Notes: generated by a model from the letters alone, not told the origin. A stretch of DNA of 64,000 nucleotides from Mercurialis annua (GCF_937616625.2 NC_065574.1:9612501-9676500), one strand, 5' to 3'. Positions 24,754-35,640 are shown, numbered from the stretch's first letter. Numbers and translations are program-made.

Positions 24754-27202
24754 ATGGCAAAAAGGTCCCGTAACTTGTATAACGTGAGGACTGTTACATA
24801 TAATTCTTACTCTGAAGCTTCGAACCAACAAGTGAATAATCAAAATGAAGGCAGTGAATCTTCACAATCACAACCAGCTCCACTAGAAATTCGTCAACCT
24901 ATTGGTGATATTTATACAGAAATGATAGGTAGTATTTAATATTTACTTATTTTTTTATATGTATTTTATTTTAGGCTTAAATGTATAAAAAATCACCAAC
25001 TTTTGCGTGTTTTTGGTATTTAACACGAACTTTTAATTTTGGCATAAAAATAAACGAACTATTTGATTTTTGCAATAATAACACGAACATAATTTTAGGC
25101 ATAAAACGACACCGTTTCTCCCCTAAAACGGCACCATTTTTGCCTTAAAACGACATTGTTTTTTGAAAAAAATGCAAACTTGGTCTTATATGCAAAAATT
25201 TGATAGTTTATGTATTTTTACGCCAAAATTAAAAGTTTGTGTTAAATACCAAAAACACGCGAAAGTTGGTGATTTTTTGTGCATTTAAGCCTTTATTTTA
25301 TAGTATGAACTATGAAGTAAGTTAACTAATTTGCTTGCAGACAATGCCGGAAGGCGATATAAAAAGAGAGGAAAAACAACAATACCTGCTATATGGAATA
25401 TGAAAAATGACGAAAAGATATTTGTAGAAGTAGATGAGTTTGGAGTGCCATGTTCTAGAGAAGGTGCAACACTTGGATCTTTCTTGGGGACTATTGCCGT
25501 GAATGGGAAATATGCACCTTTGGATATGCCTAGATGGGACAACAAAGATTATAGATCATTTCGTGATGATATTTTAACTTTGGTGCAGGTATAGAAACTT
25601 TTAAATTTATAAACTTTTATAAGTAATTAATTTTTCACTCTTTACTAATTGAATATTATTGGATATGATAGGAGAAGTTTATGATTCCTCCAGAGACAAA
25701 ACGTTGGGTTCTTGAATCAGTAGGTAAAAAATGGAGGGATTTCAAATCTGATTTAAAATTACAATACTATAGCCATAATAAATCTAAAGAGGAAGTCCGA
25801 GCAAATGTTCCAAAAGGAGTTGAAACAACTCAATGGCGTATTTTGGTCAATGGATGGTACACTAAACAAAGTCAGGTTTGTATTCAGCTATCTGTCATTG
25901 TATGTTCAAAATAAAAATTACATGACAATTTTTTTATTTTCTTTTATAGAGACTAAGCCAAATAAATTCTGCCAATGCAAAAAAGAAGAAAAATAAACAA
26001 ACTACTGGAAGGAAAAGCTATGCAAGGCTGAGGAAAGAAATGGTAATCATGTGATTAAATTGATACTATTTTAATTTAGTTCTAACATAATTTAGTATTT
26101 TTAGGAAATACAAAATGGAAGAGCTCCTGATCGACTTACATTTTTTGAAGAGACTCATAAGAAGAAGGATGGCACATATGTTGACGATAACATTAAGGAG
26201 CTAATGGTACTGCTATCTAGTTACTTTTCAATGTTTTTGTTCTTTATAATTATTTCTTTAGTCCTTGTGGCATTCTTGTTTTTGATAAAGCCAACATAAA
26301 TATTTGTTCCCATGTAGTCTTTTGTTTTGACCATGTTTTGATATGCAACTCCACGAGTAACCTCTTTAACCTCTTATTCATTCTCAAATATGTAAATACT
26401 GCTCATGCATTGCCAGATTCTGGTCTGCTTGTTGCCAGATTTCTTTTAGGAAATCAGTTTTATAGAAATGTAATCTAGTGAAAATAAAAAAGCGTGTCTA
26501 TATTTAAACTACTTTACAGTGCTACTTGTATCATCAATATGACAAATTCCATGTTTCCAATAGCTTTAAATCTCACAGTAAAACTATAATTAGTTAGTTA
26601 TATCATATGAACTCCTACCTGCAATGATAAAGACAACTAGTCTATGACAAATTCCATGTTTACTATGTTATTTGCTGTTTGTTTGCTGTAATATACCCAT
26701 TAAGTGTTTTTTTTCTTGCAAACTTTTTTAGGATAGAGCGAAGACTCTTCAAGCCGGACATGGTAAAGATTCTAACATGGATTTAACTGAAATAAATGAG
26801 GAAATCTTTCAACACCTAATGGGTCCAGAGCATAACGGAAGAGTGCGTGGTATGGGCTCAGGAATTACTCCTACAAAGTATTTTTGTTCGACCGGGTATA
26901 ATAACACTACCAATGCTGGTCAATCGGTAGAGGTTAAAATTCTTAAGGAACAAGTTAAAACTATGAAAACCAAGTGTGATAAAGTGACCGAACAATATAA
27001 TGAAATGTCTAAAACAGTGGATGCTTTAACCGCATTCATCAACAAGCAGTTTCCGGGACAACAATTGATGCAAACAAGAACTAGCAATGTTCAGGTATAG
27101 TTTAGATATTAATTACATATTAGTTTTTGAGAGACAGAATTAATTTTTGAATAACTATATCATTTTATACAATATTAACAGGATGATCAGTCTTCAAGTT
27201 GA
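24754..27202 (+). CDS. Ptta/En-Spm transposase-derived protein (Transposase_24), seven intact exons
   Basis: Exons 24754-24928, 25341-25588, 25672-25875, 25950-26042, 26105-26206, 26732-27094 and 27182-27202, all GT-AG, join without any stop to 401 residues. The N-terminus is Ser/Gln-rich (residues 25-50). The central part (about 60-260) matches the plant Transposase_24 family: FVEVDEFGVPCSREGATLGSF, the Lys/Trp-rich GKKWRDFKSDL, then YARLRKEMEIQNGR and the characteristic RLTFFEETHKKKDGTYVD. The C-terminus is a likely coiled coil (VEVKILKEQVKTMKTKCD...). The family is the TNP-like accessory protein of CACTA/En-Spm elements; no DDE nuclease is present. I saw no CACTA inverted repeats around it, so it may be a host-retained copy. 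Function unknown. Confidence 0.82.
24974..25291. mobile_element. Mutator-type MITE inside intron 1 of the transposase-derived gene
   Basis: The 318-bp element starts GGCTTAAATG and ends CATTTAAGCC. Inverted arms continue inward (AACTTTTAATTTTGGC and GCCAAAATTAAAAG). An exact 9-bp target duplication TTTATTTTA flanks it (24965-24973 and 25292-25300). It leaves both splice sites of the 412-bp intron intact and contributes most of that intron. Confidence 0.9.
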
Positions 27203-27860
27203 TCACTTCGGAATTTACTGGTGTCGGGGTAAAGGTGTATAGAGGTGGTGAATGTGGCAGTGAAAGTGAAGGTGGAACAGGTACTCTGTTTCTATTTTAA
27301 AAGCCTTAGATTACAATGATGAGTTTGTGGCTTAGAAATTTATGTCTGAGATGTAACTAATATCATGTCATGCTATGATTCTGTATCAATTACAGTAATT
27401 CTGCATCACAATCTAAATCCAACACGATCTCATTATTTGTTCATAGTGTTGTTCATTTGATACCATTCTCAACAGCAAATGCATATGAAATTAGTGTGTT
27501 TCTTGATTGATCTAATTAGGTTTTCTTCTTGAATCGGTTATGTAAATGTAATTTATGTAATTTTTTTTAACTTCTCGGGTGGTTTAAAACGCCTTTACAA
27601 GCTAACTAACTGTTGGACGGTTATAACTGTCATTACAAGATATATAAGTAACTATTTGGGCGGTTTTAGCTTTATTTTGTACCAGTGTCTGCATGAAGAT
27701 GGGAAGAAAGCAACTTACCTGCATTTTCTTTTTGTTGGACAAAATGATATTATTTATGTATACTATATAAATAAATTGATATAAATATTTCTAAAACATA
27801 ATTTTTTACATTCTGATCCATCAATTTTATAAAATTTTAATAATCATATTCAATTAGTAA
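27203..27860. other. 3' flank of the transposase-derived gene
   Basis: Probable 3' untranslated region followed by intergenic DNA. No other gene seen. Confidence 0.4.
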
Positions 27861-27985
27861 GTAAAGGATGAACAAGATTACATTTTTATGCATTGTTCTT
27901 TTGCAAAATTGGTCTGGGATATGGTCTTTTCTATGTATGGTTTGTATGGGATTATGCCGAATTCGTTTGATGATTTTTTAGTCCA
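27861..27985 (+). pseudogene. LINE zinc-binding domain fragment
   Basis: One frame reads EQDYIFMHCSFAKLVWDMVF and continues SMYGLYGIMPNSFDDF, the end of the RT zinc-binding domain of plant LINEs (consensus H-x2-L-H-C-x-F-A-x2-V-W). Only about 40 residues survive, with no flanking LINE sequence visible. Confidence 0.75.
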
Positions 27986-28144
27986 TAATTAAAAAATATA
28001 TATTGAATTTTTAAAAATTATTTCTAATTATGGAAAAATATATATTAGAATTAAAATAATTTATTATAGAAAATTTTAAATTTTTTATGAACTATTTTAT
28101 CATAGAAATAACTTACAATACCAAATAGTATTCTATTATTATTA

Positions 28145-29490
28145 ACCGTTTCTCATGCCATTTTAACTAATACTAGTTGTCATGCCATTTCCAGTTTATT
28201 CAGTTTTCAAAATTCTCAAAGTCTAAGTCAACTGAAAAACCGAACTTTAGACTTTTACTTAATTACAAATTGAATTAAACCGTATTCACTAAATAACCGA
28301 ACCATAATTGCAATTTTTGTTTGGCTGTATTCAATTTTATGGTTCGATTCGGTTTTTACACACCCTAGTTCCGCCCAATTCAATTTTGAATTAATTTAAT
28401 CTCAATATAACAACGGAATGGCCAATGATTTAAAAAAAAGGTCTAATTAACCAACATATAGATAATTTTAGTTTGATTTAAAAATGATTTATAAGTTTAG
28501 CAAATTTTATTAATTGATCAATTTGATATTTTTTTAAATGTTTTAAAATATTGAATTAATAATGTTTATATATAATGTCACTCTATTTTCACATTTTTAT
28601 ACATATATATATATATAACTTCCAACAATTTGATATTTTAATCATACCTCACAGATCATTTAAGTATTAAAGTTGGAGTAGAATTGTTGTTAATGTTTTT
28701 TGATAAAGCCTCAAAAAACCCCGACCTTTTAACCCTTGTCAATTCTACCCTGACGTTGAAAACTGGTCAATTTTACCCTATTTAGCATTTTTTTGTTTCA
28801 ATTGTACCCTGAAATATTAAATTGATATTTTTTTCGTTTGAAAAAAATTAAAAAACGTTCTCCATATCTAACATATATTAATTGTATATGTTGAAAATTT
28901 ATTTAAATTTAGTTAAATTAATTAAGAATTTAAATTAGTTTTAATTTTATTATGGTTTTAGTTAGTTTTTAAAAATAAAAGACTTATTTGTACTTTTTTG
29001 AATGGAAATAAATTTAAACTTAGTTAATTAAATGATTTCGTCATTTAAATAAAAAAATTGTGAAAAATTATAAAATTAGGGTACAGTTGAAACAAGAAAA
29101 TGCAAAATAGGATAAAATTGACCAGTTTTCAATGTCAGGGTAGAATTAAAAAGGGACTAAAAGTTCAGAGTTTTTTGAGATATTAGGCCTTTTTTTATGA
29201 ACAATTTTTGTTAATTTTTATTGTTGGACTAAACTTATCAAAATAAAAAAAACTTAGCTAGCTTTGCACAAAAAAATTGAATTTTTCTATTTCATAACGC
29301 CAAAAAAGGGATTCTTTACAAACCTAGACTACTTTTTAAAAGAAATTACAATAATTCATCAAAAAAATTACAATAATACAACAAATATAAATTAATTACC
29401 TTTCTATATTAAATTAAGAAAATATTTACATAAATATAAAAGTTACAATAATACAACATTAGTATTAGTTAAAATGGCATGAGAAACAGT
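28145..29490. repeat. Segment bounded by a 30-bp inverted repeat
   Basis: Bases 28145-28174 are the reverse complement of 29461-29490 with one mismatch (core TTAAAATGGCATGAGAAAC). No matching target duplication was found. Related motifs occur elsewhere in the kinase/RING region, so these may be two opposed copies of a dispersed repeat, not transposon ends. The interior contains the MITE at 28705-29190. Confidence 0.55.
28705..29190. mobile_element. MITE with long terminal inverted repeats, family 4
   Basis: The left arm has TCAAAAAACCCCGACC and AAACTGGTCAATTTTACCCT; the right arm has AGGATAAAATTGACCAGTTT and AGTTTTTTGAG before AGGCC. Arms extend about 120 bases. Flanking 9-mers TTTTTTGAT and TTTTTTTAT agree at 8 of 9. 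The left tip seems to have lost a few bases. Non-coding. Confidence 0.65.
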
Positions 29491-29525
29491 AATTTAATTT
29501 GTTGCTTGATAGGATGCACGGAAAC

Positions 29526-29906
29526 CTTATGTGGGGTGAGTTTTCCCGTTTCGGAAACGTTTCCGTTTCCGAAACTCTCAAAAACTCTTCGGAAACATTT
29601 CGGGCCCGTTTCTATAAATACTAAAAGTTGGAAACTCGTTTCCTAAAAAGAAACCCGTTTCCTATATAACAAAAATTCTTAAATAATTAAAGAAAACCCT
29701 AAAAAGGTTAAGTATCTTTTTTTTTGATAAAAAAAAATTATATCTACATATGTTATATTTGTTATATATTCAAATCATAGACTTTTTTATTATGGAATTT
29801 AATGATATGATATATTTGTTAGATATTCTAATAATTTATCTTATCAATTGTTATAATAGTTTATTTATATGAAATTAAAATTTTATAAATAAAATTTTAT
29901 ATCTAC

Positions 29907-29950
<44 letters not shown>

Positions 29951-30122
29951 CATAATGTTATAACTTTTAATATTTATAAATATATCCCTATATTTTTACT
30001 ATTTACACGTTTCCCCCCACGTTTCCGTTTCCTATATTTTGGAAAAATCCGTTTCGTCGTTTCCGTTTCCGTTTCAGTTTCCGTTTCCGTTTCCGTTTCC
30101 GTTTCCGTTTCCGTTTCCGTCC
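29526..30122. repeat. GTTTCC-rich block with a hexamer array
   Basis: Both ends are rich in GTTTCC/GGAAAC words (29540-29665 and 30008-30122) around an AT-rich centre with a TA run at 29910-29948. The right end is a near-perfect array of ten GTTTCC units at 30059-30118, one unit reading GTTTCA. No gene. The unit is not the plant telomere repeat. Confidence 0.7.
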
Positions 30123-30248
30123 AACTTAGATGGTGATGGAAACTGAGAAGCTAAACATTTGAACAGACAACAGAAGTGCATGACAAACACTTAATCCTAT
30201 TCGTAATTCAGGATCCATAGATGTATATATAGCATGCAAGTTATGAAA

Positions 30249-30372
30249 AGTGGATCAAGAAATTTGACTCAGTTTACAGTTGCAGACACCAGTAGTTCAA
30301 AATGGCATGGCAAACCCTTAATTTGTTGCTTGACGTGAAAGTCAAGTGTTCGAGTTATGCTTAAATTGACGA
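30249..30372 (+). promoter_or_regulatory. Upstream module shared with the second kinase
   Basis: Begins with AGTGGATCAAGAAATTTGAC (30249-30268) and includes a tRNA-like stretch with CTTAATTTGTTGCTTGAC, GAAAGTCAAGTGTTCGAGT and ATGCTTA. The same order of phrases lies at 37327-37465 before kinase 2, and the leading 20-mer recurs with one change at 45497-45516 before the second RING gene. It may be a duplicated promoter piece or an old SINE. Confidence 0.5.
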
Positions 30373-30501
30373 GTATTTGATTTTTAAGCACTTCGCAAGA
30401 CTACTTCCTATATTGGGGATTCAGAATCCTACACCAACTAGTATTCCTAGTTAAACCCTATATCTATCTTCTAATTTTGAGTTTGACTGCATTCTTTCTA
30501 T

Positions 30502-30509
30502 TATAAATA
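30502..30509 (+). promoter_or_regulatory. TATA box of kinase 1
   Basis: TATAAATA 61 bases before the start codon, followed by a pyrimidine-rich leader (CTCTCTTCACTCTTAACTAC). The equivalent position before kinase 2 is deleted. Confidence 0.65.
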
Positions 30510-30569
30510 TATACCACCCCAGCCACTCTCTTCACTCTTAACTACACCTTCTTACCCTAAATTCCAAAT

Positions 30570-31580
30570 ATGAAGATCATCTTGAAGAGAAAGAGAATCT
30601 TGGCGACTGAACACCAACAAAACAAGGCTTATGACAACAGCGGAGCAACATGGTGGAGAAGAGAATTACTGGGAGAAGGAGGCTATGCCTCCGTTTACTT
30701 GGCCATATCCAAGAAACCCAAATCAAGAAATCTAATGCGTCCTGTAACTATGGCCGTCAAATCTGCCGTGGTATCCAAGTCAAGTTCCCTGCACAAAGAA
30801 AAGCAGATTTTGGACCATCTTGACGGGTCGTCTCCTTATGTCATTCAATGCTACGGTGAGGAAACTACTTCCAACAGCAAAGGTGAAACTTTTCACAATC
30901 TTTTATTAGAGTACGCCTCTGGTGGAACACTCTCTAGTCATATTGAGCGATCGTATTTGTGTGGAAGTGGATTGCCTGAATCGGATGTTAAAAGATTTAC
31001 AAAGTGTATTCTTGAAGGTATTTATGAGATCCATAGGCATGGTTATGTGCATTGCGATTTGAAACCTGAGAATGTGCTTCTTGTCTCTACTGATGAGAGT
31101 GGTGTGTTTGTACCCAAGATTGCGGATTTCGGGTTGGCCAAGAAAGTGGGCGATCCTGATTTCATGGGTGGGACTTTAATGTATATGGCTCCTGAGACGG
31201 CCACTGATGATATTCAAGACTGTGGGTGTGATATTTGGGCTCTGGGATGCATTGTTTATGAGATGCTGACAGGGTCTCCTCTTTGGTACGGTTATGATTC
31301 GACGACTAATGAACTCATGACATCGATTGCGGATAGATACGAACTTCCTGAAATGCCGTGTGACATATCAAGAGATGCGAGAGCCTTCTTGGAAAGATGT
31401 TTGGCGAAGAATAAAAGGTTTAGGTGGAGTGCTGAGATGCTACTGAATCATGCTTTCATGACAGGATTCAGTGAGATACAAGGCAGTGAAAATTTGGATT
31501 ACGGTTTCTCTTCGATAGGGCAATGTGTTGTTGGTACTAGAGCAACTTACGTTCAGCAAGGGCCTGCTCGTATCTGTTAG
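30570..31580 (+). CDS. MAPKKK-like serine/threonine protein kinase 1, intronless
   Basis: Complete 336-residue single-exon kinase resembling the small MEKK-type MAPKKKs of plants (MAPKKK17-20 group), which act at the top of MAP kinase cascades; the exact target is unknown. The kinase domain spans about residues 29-297: glycine loop GEGGYASV (35-42), ATP-binding Lys in MAVKSA (64), alpha-C Glu in HKEKQ (77), catalytic loop HCDLKPEN (161-168), DFG (186-188), MAPE (206-209) and DIWALGC (221-227). The catalytic loop has Cys in place of the usual Arg before the catalytic Asp (non-RD), as is common in this group. A tail of about 36 residues follows the domain. The in-frame ATG follows a TATA box and short leader. 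Its close paralogue is at 37575. Confidence 0.93.
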   Translation: MKIILKRKRILATEHQQNKAYDNSGATWWRRELLGEGGYASVYLAISKKPKSRNLMRPVTMAVKSAVVSKSSSLHKEKQILDHLDGSSPYVIQCYGEETTSNSKGETFHNLLLEYASGGTLSSHIERSYLCGSGLPESDVKRFTKCILEGIYEIHRHGYVHCDLKPENVLLVSTDESGVFVPKIADFGLAKKVGDPDFMGGTLMYMAPETATDDIQDCGCDIWALGCIVYEMLTGSPLWYGYDSTTNELMTSIADRYELPEMPCDISRDARAFLERCLAKNKRFRWSAEMLLNHAFMTGFSEIQGSENLDYGFSSIGQCVVGTRATYVQQGPARIC

Positions 31581-33590
31581 ACATAGAACTGAGTAAATTC
31601 AAATTACTTGTATTAGAATTTAGAAACAATTGTTTAGTTTTGAGAAAGTTGATGTAAATTCAAATTAGTTATCAAATGAGAATAGTTATTACCATTTATA
31701 CCATAAACTGTCTGTAGTTTTTTAGTTCATTGTTTCTGCTTTAATTCTTTTTAAATGTATGATTGTGTGCATATGTGGAATTCTGAGTCAAAATCCTGAA
31801 AAAGTATAAGAGAATTGTAGAGTATTAGTTAAGATGGCAAGAGAACATGAATGAATAGGAACTGAGGAACTAAACATGAAGGTGGTCAACTGATCATGCA
31901 TGAATCCAGAAAATGATTCAACCAGCAAGGATTTTTTATTTGCTGGAAAGTCTTGAGGGGCGATGAAAACGCGATGAACAGCTTATTTGTAAGAACATCT
32001 ATCATTAGTAGAAGTATTTACATTCAAGCTTAGATTCATGAGATACAAAGTTGTTTATGTGTGGTTAGCATAAACCTCTGCTCAAAATTATGACAGGATC
32101 TTTATCACGCTTCAGATGGAAGCAGTCTGCCATGGAAAGCTTTAATATGACTGCAACAGATATATAATTTGGTGGAAACATTATGTTCCATTACAAAATA
32201 ATGTATGTAATACATATAAATTGTCATTTTAAATAATTATTGTCGAGCCTGATAGTGAGCGAATGTCAGGGAGCTGGAGATCAGAGGAGGATCTGATGCT
32301 GAGTGGAGCTTTCTTTTTCTGCTAGTGCTCTTTGTTGCAAAGAATATAAACCTCTATAAGTGTGCACAAGCTCACCATTTCCGAACGCTCAAACGCACAA
32401 AAGGTCACCACGGTTTCTGAAAATTCGACGGGAGCAGTAAGTAAAAGGAGACAACTTTTTTGTTGTTTCATTCTTTTATCAAAAACAGAACCAAACAATA
32501 ACCAATTGTCTCCCTTGTTGGGACCTCAAGTTAAAGGAAATTAGTGAACTATGCAGGACATCGAATAAAGATAAACAAATACTGCATTACTAAATGTTTG
32601 TTTATTCTGCTAAACTGCAAAATTATTTTCTGAGTAGTAAAATGAATGAATCTAAACACTTTGTTTTGGAAAAAAGAGGAGGAATAAATATTTATGTTCA
32701 TTGAGGCAATACGTCGAACATGCAGATGAAAGTGCATTTTACATTACATTTGCACCTTTAGTAATATATTCAAAGGGACCTCTTGAAAGTAAAAAATGTC
32801 AATGATTTTCCTAATGAAATTTTATTGTTTAGAAGGTGGAGAATATGATAATTTTTGGTTCCAGTAAACCTGAAATATATATAAATGTAGATGCACTTGT
32901 AACTGAATATTGGGGTGAAAATTTGGTTTGGTTCGGTTTTTGGTCCCAAATAGAAAAATAATTGTTACCTTTAAAATTTTAAACATAATATTTGTTGAGA
33001 AATAATGGAGAAAGAGGAAGACTTTAATATTAAGTGATGTTTATTAAGTAACCGGTAATGGAAAGTGAAAAGATTTCAGAGTTTGGAAGTTAAAAAGTCC
33101 AAATAGGTTAGATATCAAACCTAAAACTAAAAATACGCATGGTTTAAAAAGAGAAAGCCATTTGTTAAAATTGTGTTGATAGTTCTTTTTGAGCTCAGCT
33201 TTATAGTATAGTATAGATTGATCTAATTATACTTTGATTGTATGCTAATTGTTTCATCAACCAGGTACATGAGGTTCAATTTAGAGGAGTTCAAAGAAGA
33301 AAATGATGGATATTAAATTCTGTAGGTCACTAGACTTTGCTCCGATTACAGAAAGGTCACTAAACAGATTTTTATTTAAAAAATGTCACTAAATCAACAA
33401 TTTATTATAACAGGATGTCACCCGCACAAAATTCACCGTTTTTTGTGACATAGCTTGTCGGATTTGTCCAACAAAACACTTCTTTTCCACATCAGCCAAT
33501 CCATGCCTTATTTGCCACGTCAATAAATGAGGTTCTCTAATTAAATAGTTAATAAAAATTTAGAGATCATTTTAAACTCTTTTCTTTTTT
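31581..33590. other. Intergenic region after kinase 1
   Basis: Includes the 3' untranslated region. Bases 31826-31925 (GTTAAGATGGCAAGAGAACA, then CATGAATCCAGAAAATGA) resemble the 3' flank of the first RING gene at 41570-41640. Bases 32086-32114 (AATTATGACAGGATC then TTTATCACGC) resemble 47686-47714. From 33322 there is a one-sided MITE-like end (GTAGGTCACTAGACTTTGC) whose partner is missing. No gene recognised. Confidence 0.5.
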
Positions 33591-34826
33591 GGCTAATTAC
33601 CTCAAAAACTACCGACCTTTTTTTTTCAATAACACCCTGACCTTGTAATTTCGTCAATTGCACCCTATTTCGTATTTTTACATTTCAATGGCACCCTAAA
33701 TTAAATAAAATTGATGATTTTATTATTTTAAGGATTCAATTTTATAAAACATTTAAATTTAAGGGTCATTTTATACCTTTTTCTAATTGGATGAATTCAA
33801 ACAAGTCACTTAACTTAAAATACATTCAAATAAGTCATCTTCTCTATTTTTTTAAATATCAAAATATATCTTTTCCGACCCGACATCTTCTCCGTTCTCC
33901 GACCCGCCATCCCGGACACGGTGTTGTCCTCCCATGGAAGATGAGATCTGTTTGTCCTCCATGGGAGGACGAGCAGATCCATGGAGGACGAGGTTCTTGA
34001 GGAAGAAGCTGTTCTTCCTCATGAACAGTTGTTCTTAGCTGTTCTTGAGGAAGAACAGTTGTTCTTCCTCAAATACAAGGAAGAACATTGTTCTTCCTCC
34101 TCGAAAAATGTTTTTTGTGGCGGCGTGTTCCGTGGCGGCGATGTGTTTGAATGAGTCGGCAACAAGTTTGAAGGAGATGACGATTAGTCGGAATTTAATT
34201 ATTTATATTAAATAAATTGTTTTGTTATTAATCTTTAAATGTATGGAGAAGATAGTTTTTTTATAATATTTATAACATTAAATGCTATTTAGAATATATG
34301 ATAATATGAAGGATTTGTTTTGAATTTTATCCAAATGAAAAGAGTTCAATTTAATACTTTAGAGTGCTATTGAAACGTAAAAATACGAAATAGGGTGCAA
34401 TTGACGAAATTATAAAGTCGGGGTGTTATTGAAAAAAAAAAAAGGTCAGTAGTTTTTAGGCTAAATGTTGTGAAAAGGCCAAACCTTTCACAAAAGTTTC
34501 ACAAAAGTCCTGACCTTTCAATTTTGGCGATTTTGGCCAAAAACTGATTATTTGGTTTCAAAAAAGTCCCGACCTTTCAATTTTGTCGATTTTGGCCAAA
34601 AATGGATTATTTGGTTTCACAAAAGTCCTGACCTTTCAATATTTGGCATGCCACATAGGCGTCACATAGGCAAATTGAAATCAAATTGAGAGTTGGCCAC
34701 AATTGAAACCAAATAATTTATTTTTGGCCAAAATCGATAAAATTAAAAGGTCAGGACTTTTGTGAAACTTTTATAAAAGGTTTGGCTTTTTTACAACATT
34801 TGGCCTAGTTTTTAAGGTGAGTAGCC
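33591..34826. mobile_element. Mutator-type MITE, family 5, containing a second MITE
   Basis: The left tip GGCTAATTACCTCAAAAACT and right tip AGTAGTTTTTA-AGGTGAGTAGCC (split by the inserted element) are inverted copies. The arms continue with CACCCTGACCTTGTAATTTC against GAAATTATAAAGTCGGGGTG. An exact 9-bp duplication TTCTTTTTT flanks it (33582-33590, 34827-34835). The centre (33880-34190) is unusually GC-rich and has repeated GAAGAACA/TTGTTCTTCCTC words; it might be captured host sequence, but no domain is recognisable. Confidence 0.85.
34459..34805. mobile_element. Mutator-type MITE, family 1 copy B (347 bp), nested
   Basis: Same family and same length as 13397-13743 but inverted. Ends are GGCTAAATGTT and CAACATTTGGCC. 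An exact 9-bp duplication TAGTTTTTA (34450-34458, 34806-34814) shows that it jumped into the right terminal repeat of the family 5 MITE. Confidence 0.9.
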
Positions 34827-35269
34827 TTCTTTTTTTTTTCATTTTCCTCCTCTACACCCAAAAAATCAACCAAAATCCTGAAAAACAATTTTAGCTACCG
34901 CCAACCACTAACCCCCTCGTCACCGCCATTGTTTCTGCACTCATCACCACCACTACCACACATATGTCGTATTCTCTCTTGTCAACCCCATAACAACAGC
35001 ATCAACAATATTTTTATGGGGATTCAGTTTCAACAAAGCAGTCCTCTTTTCTCTCAACATAAACAGCAAAAGTTTCAAGCACAACCACCTGATTCTGGAG
35101 AAATACAGTACCAACAGATTATTAGGTGGTTCTTGCGTTGCATCTCACTAGAGTTTCCAGGAATCGGAGACCAATCACCGGAACCATTATCGTCATTACT
35201 AACACGAGCAAGATTAAAATAAGTTATAAGTGTTGTTTGGTTAAGTGTTGTTCTTATTTGTGTTGAAAT

Positions 35270-35640
35270 TTGGGTTCAATTCTGATGTTTATGTTGTTAG
35301 TTATGGTATTAATGTCTTCTAAATTTGGTGAGATGGATTTTGCTAGACAAGTTTTTGATGAAATTAGGGAGGCAAATGTGGTTCGTTGGACTAGTTTTGT
35401 TTGTGGTTATTACAGTAATGGATTTGTTAGGGGAGCACGTGAGGTGTTTGATAAAATGCCTGAAAGAAATGAAGTTTACTGCAGTGCAATGGTTTCTGGG
35501 TATTGTTCAGAATAGTTAGTCTAGTGAGGGAATTTGAGTTGTTTCAACTGTTGAAAAGTTTTGGTAATGTGAAGTTTAATGGGTCTCTTTTGGTTAGTGT
35601 TCTTAATGCCTGTGCAGCTATAGGTGCGTTTTATGTTTTA
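35270..35640 (+). pseudogene. Pentatricopeptide repeat (PPR) protein fragment
   Basis: Reads GEMDFARQVFDEIREANVV, then WTSFVCGYYSNGFVRGAREVFDKMPERN and YCSAMVSGY, i.e. about two PLS-type PPR units, then a stop at 35513-35515. A one-base frame change restores homology (VREFELFQLLKSFGNV, then LLVSVLNACAAIGAF). PPR proteins bind organellar RNA, but this piece has neither a targeting peptide nor enough repeats. The preceding frame at 34929-35222 is low-complexity and I do not recognise it. A broken gene copy. Confidence 0.75.

Noticed and set aside
30059..30118. Hexamer array considered as interstitial telomere repeat
   Set aside because: The unit is GTTTCC, not the plant TTTAGGG, and the block has AT-rich and similar words at both ends like a dispersed element.
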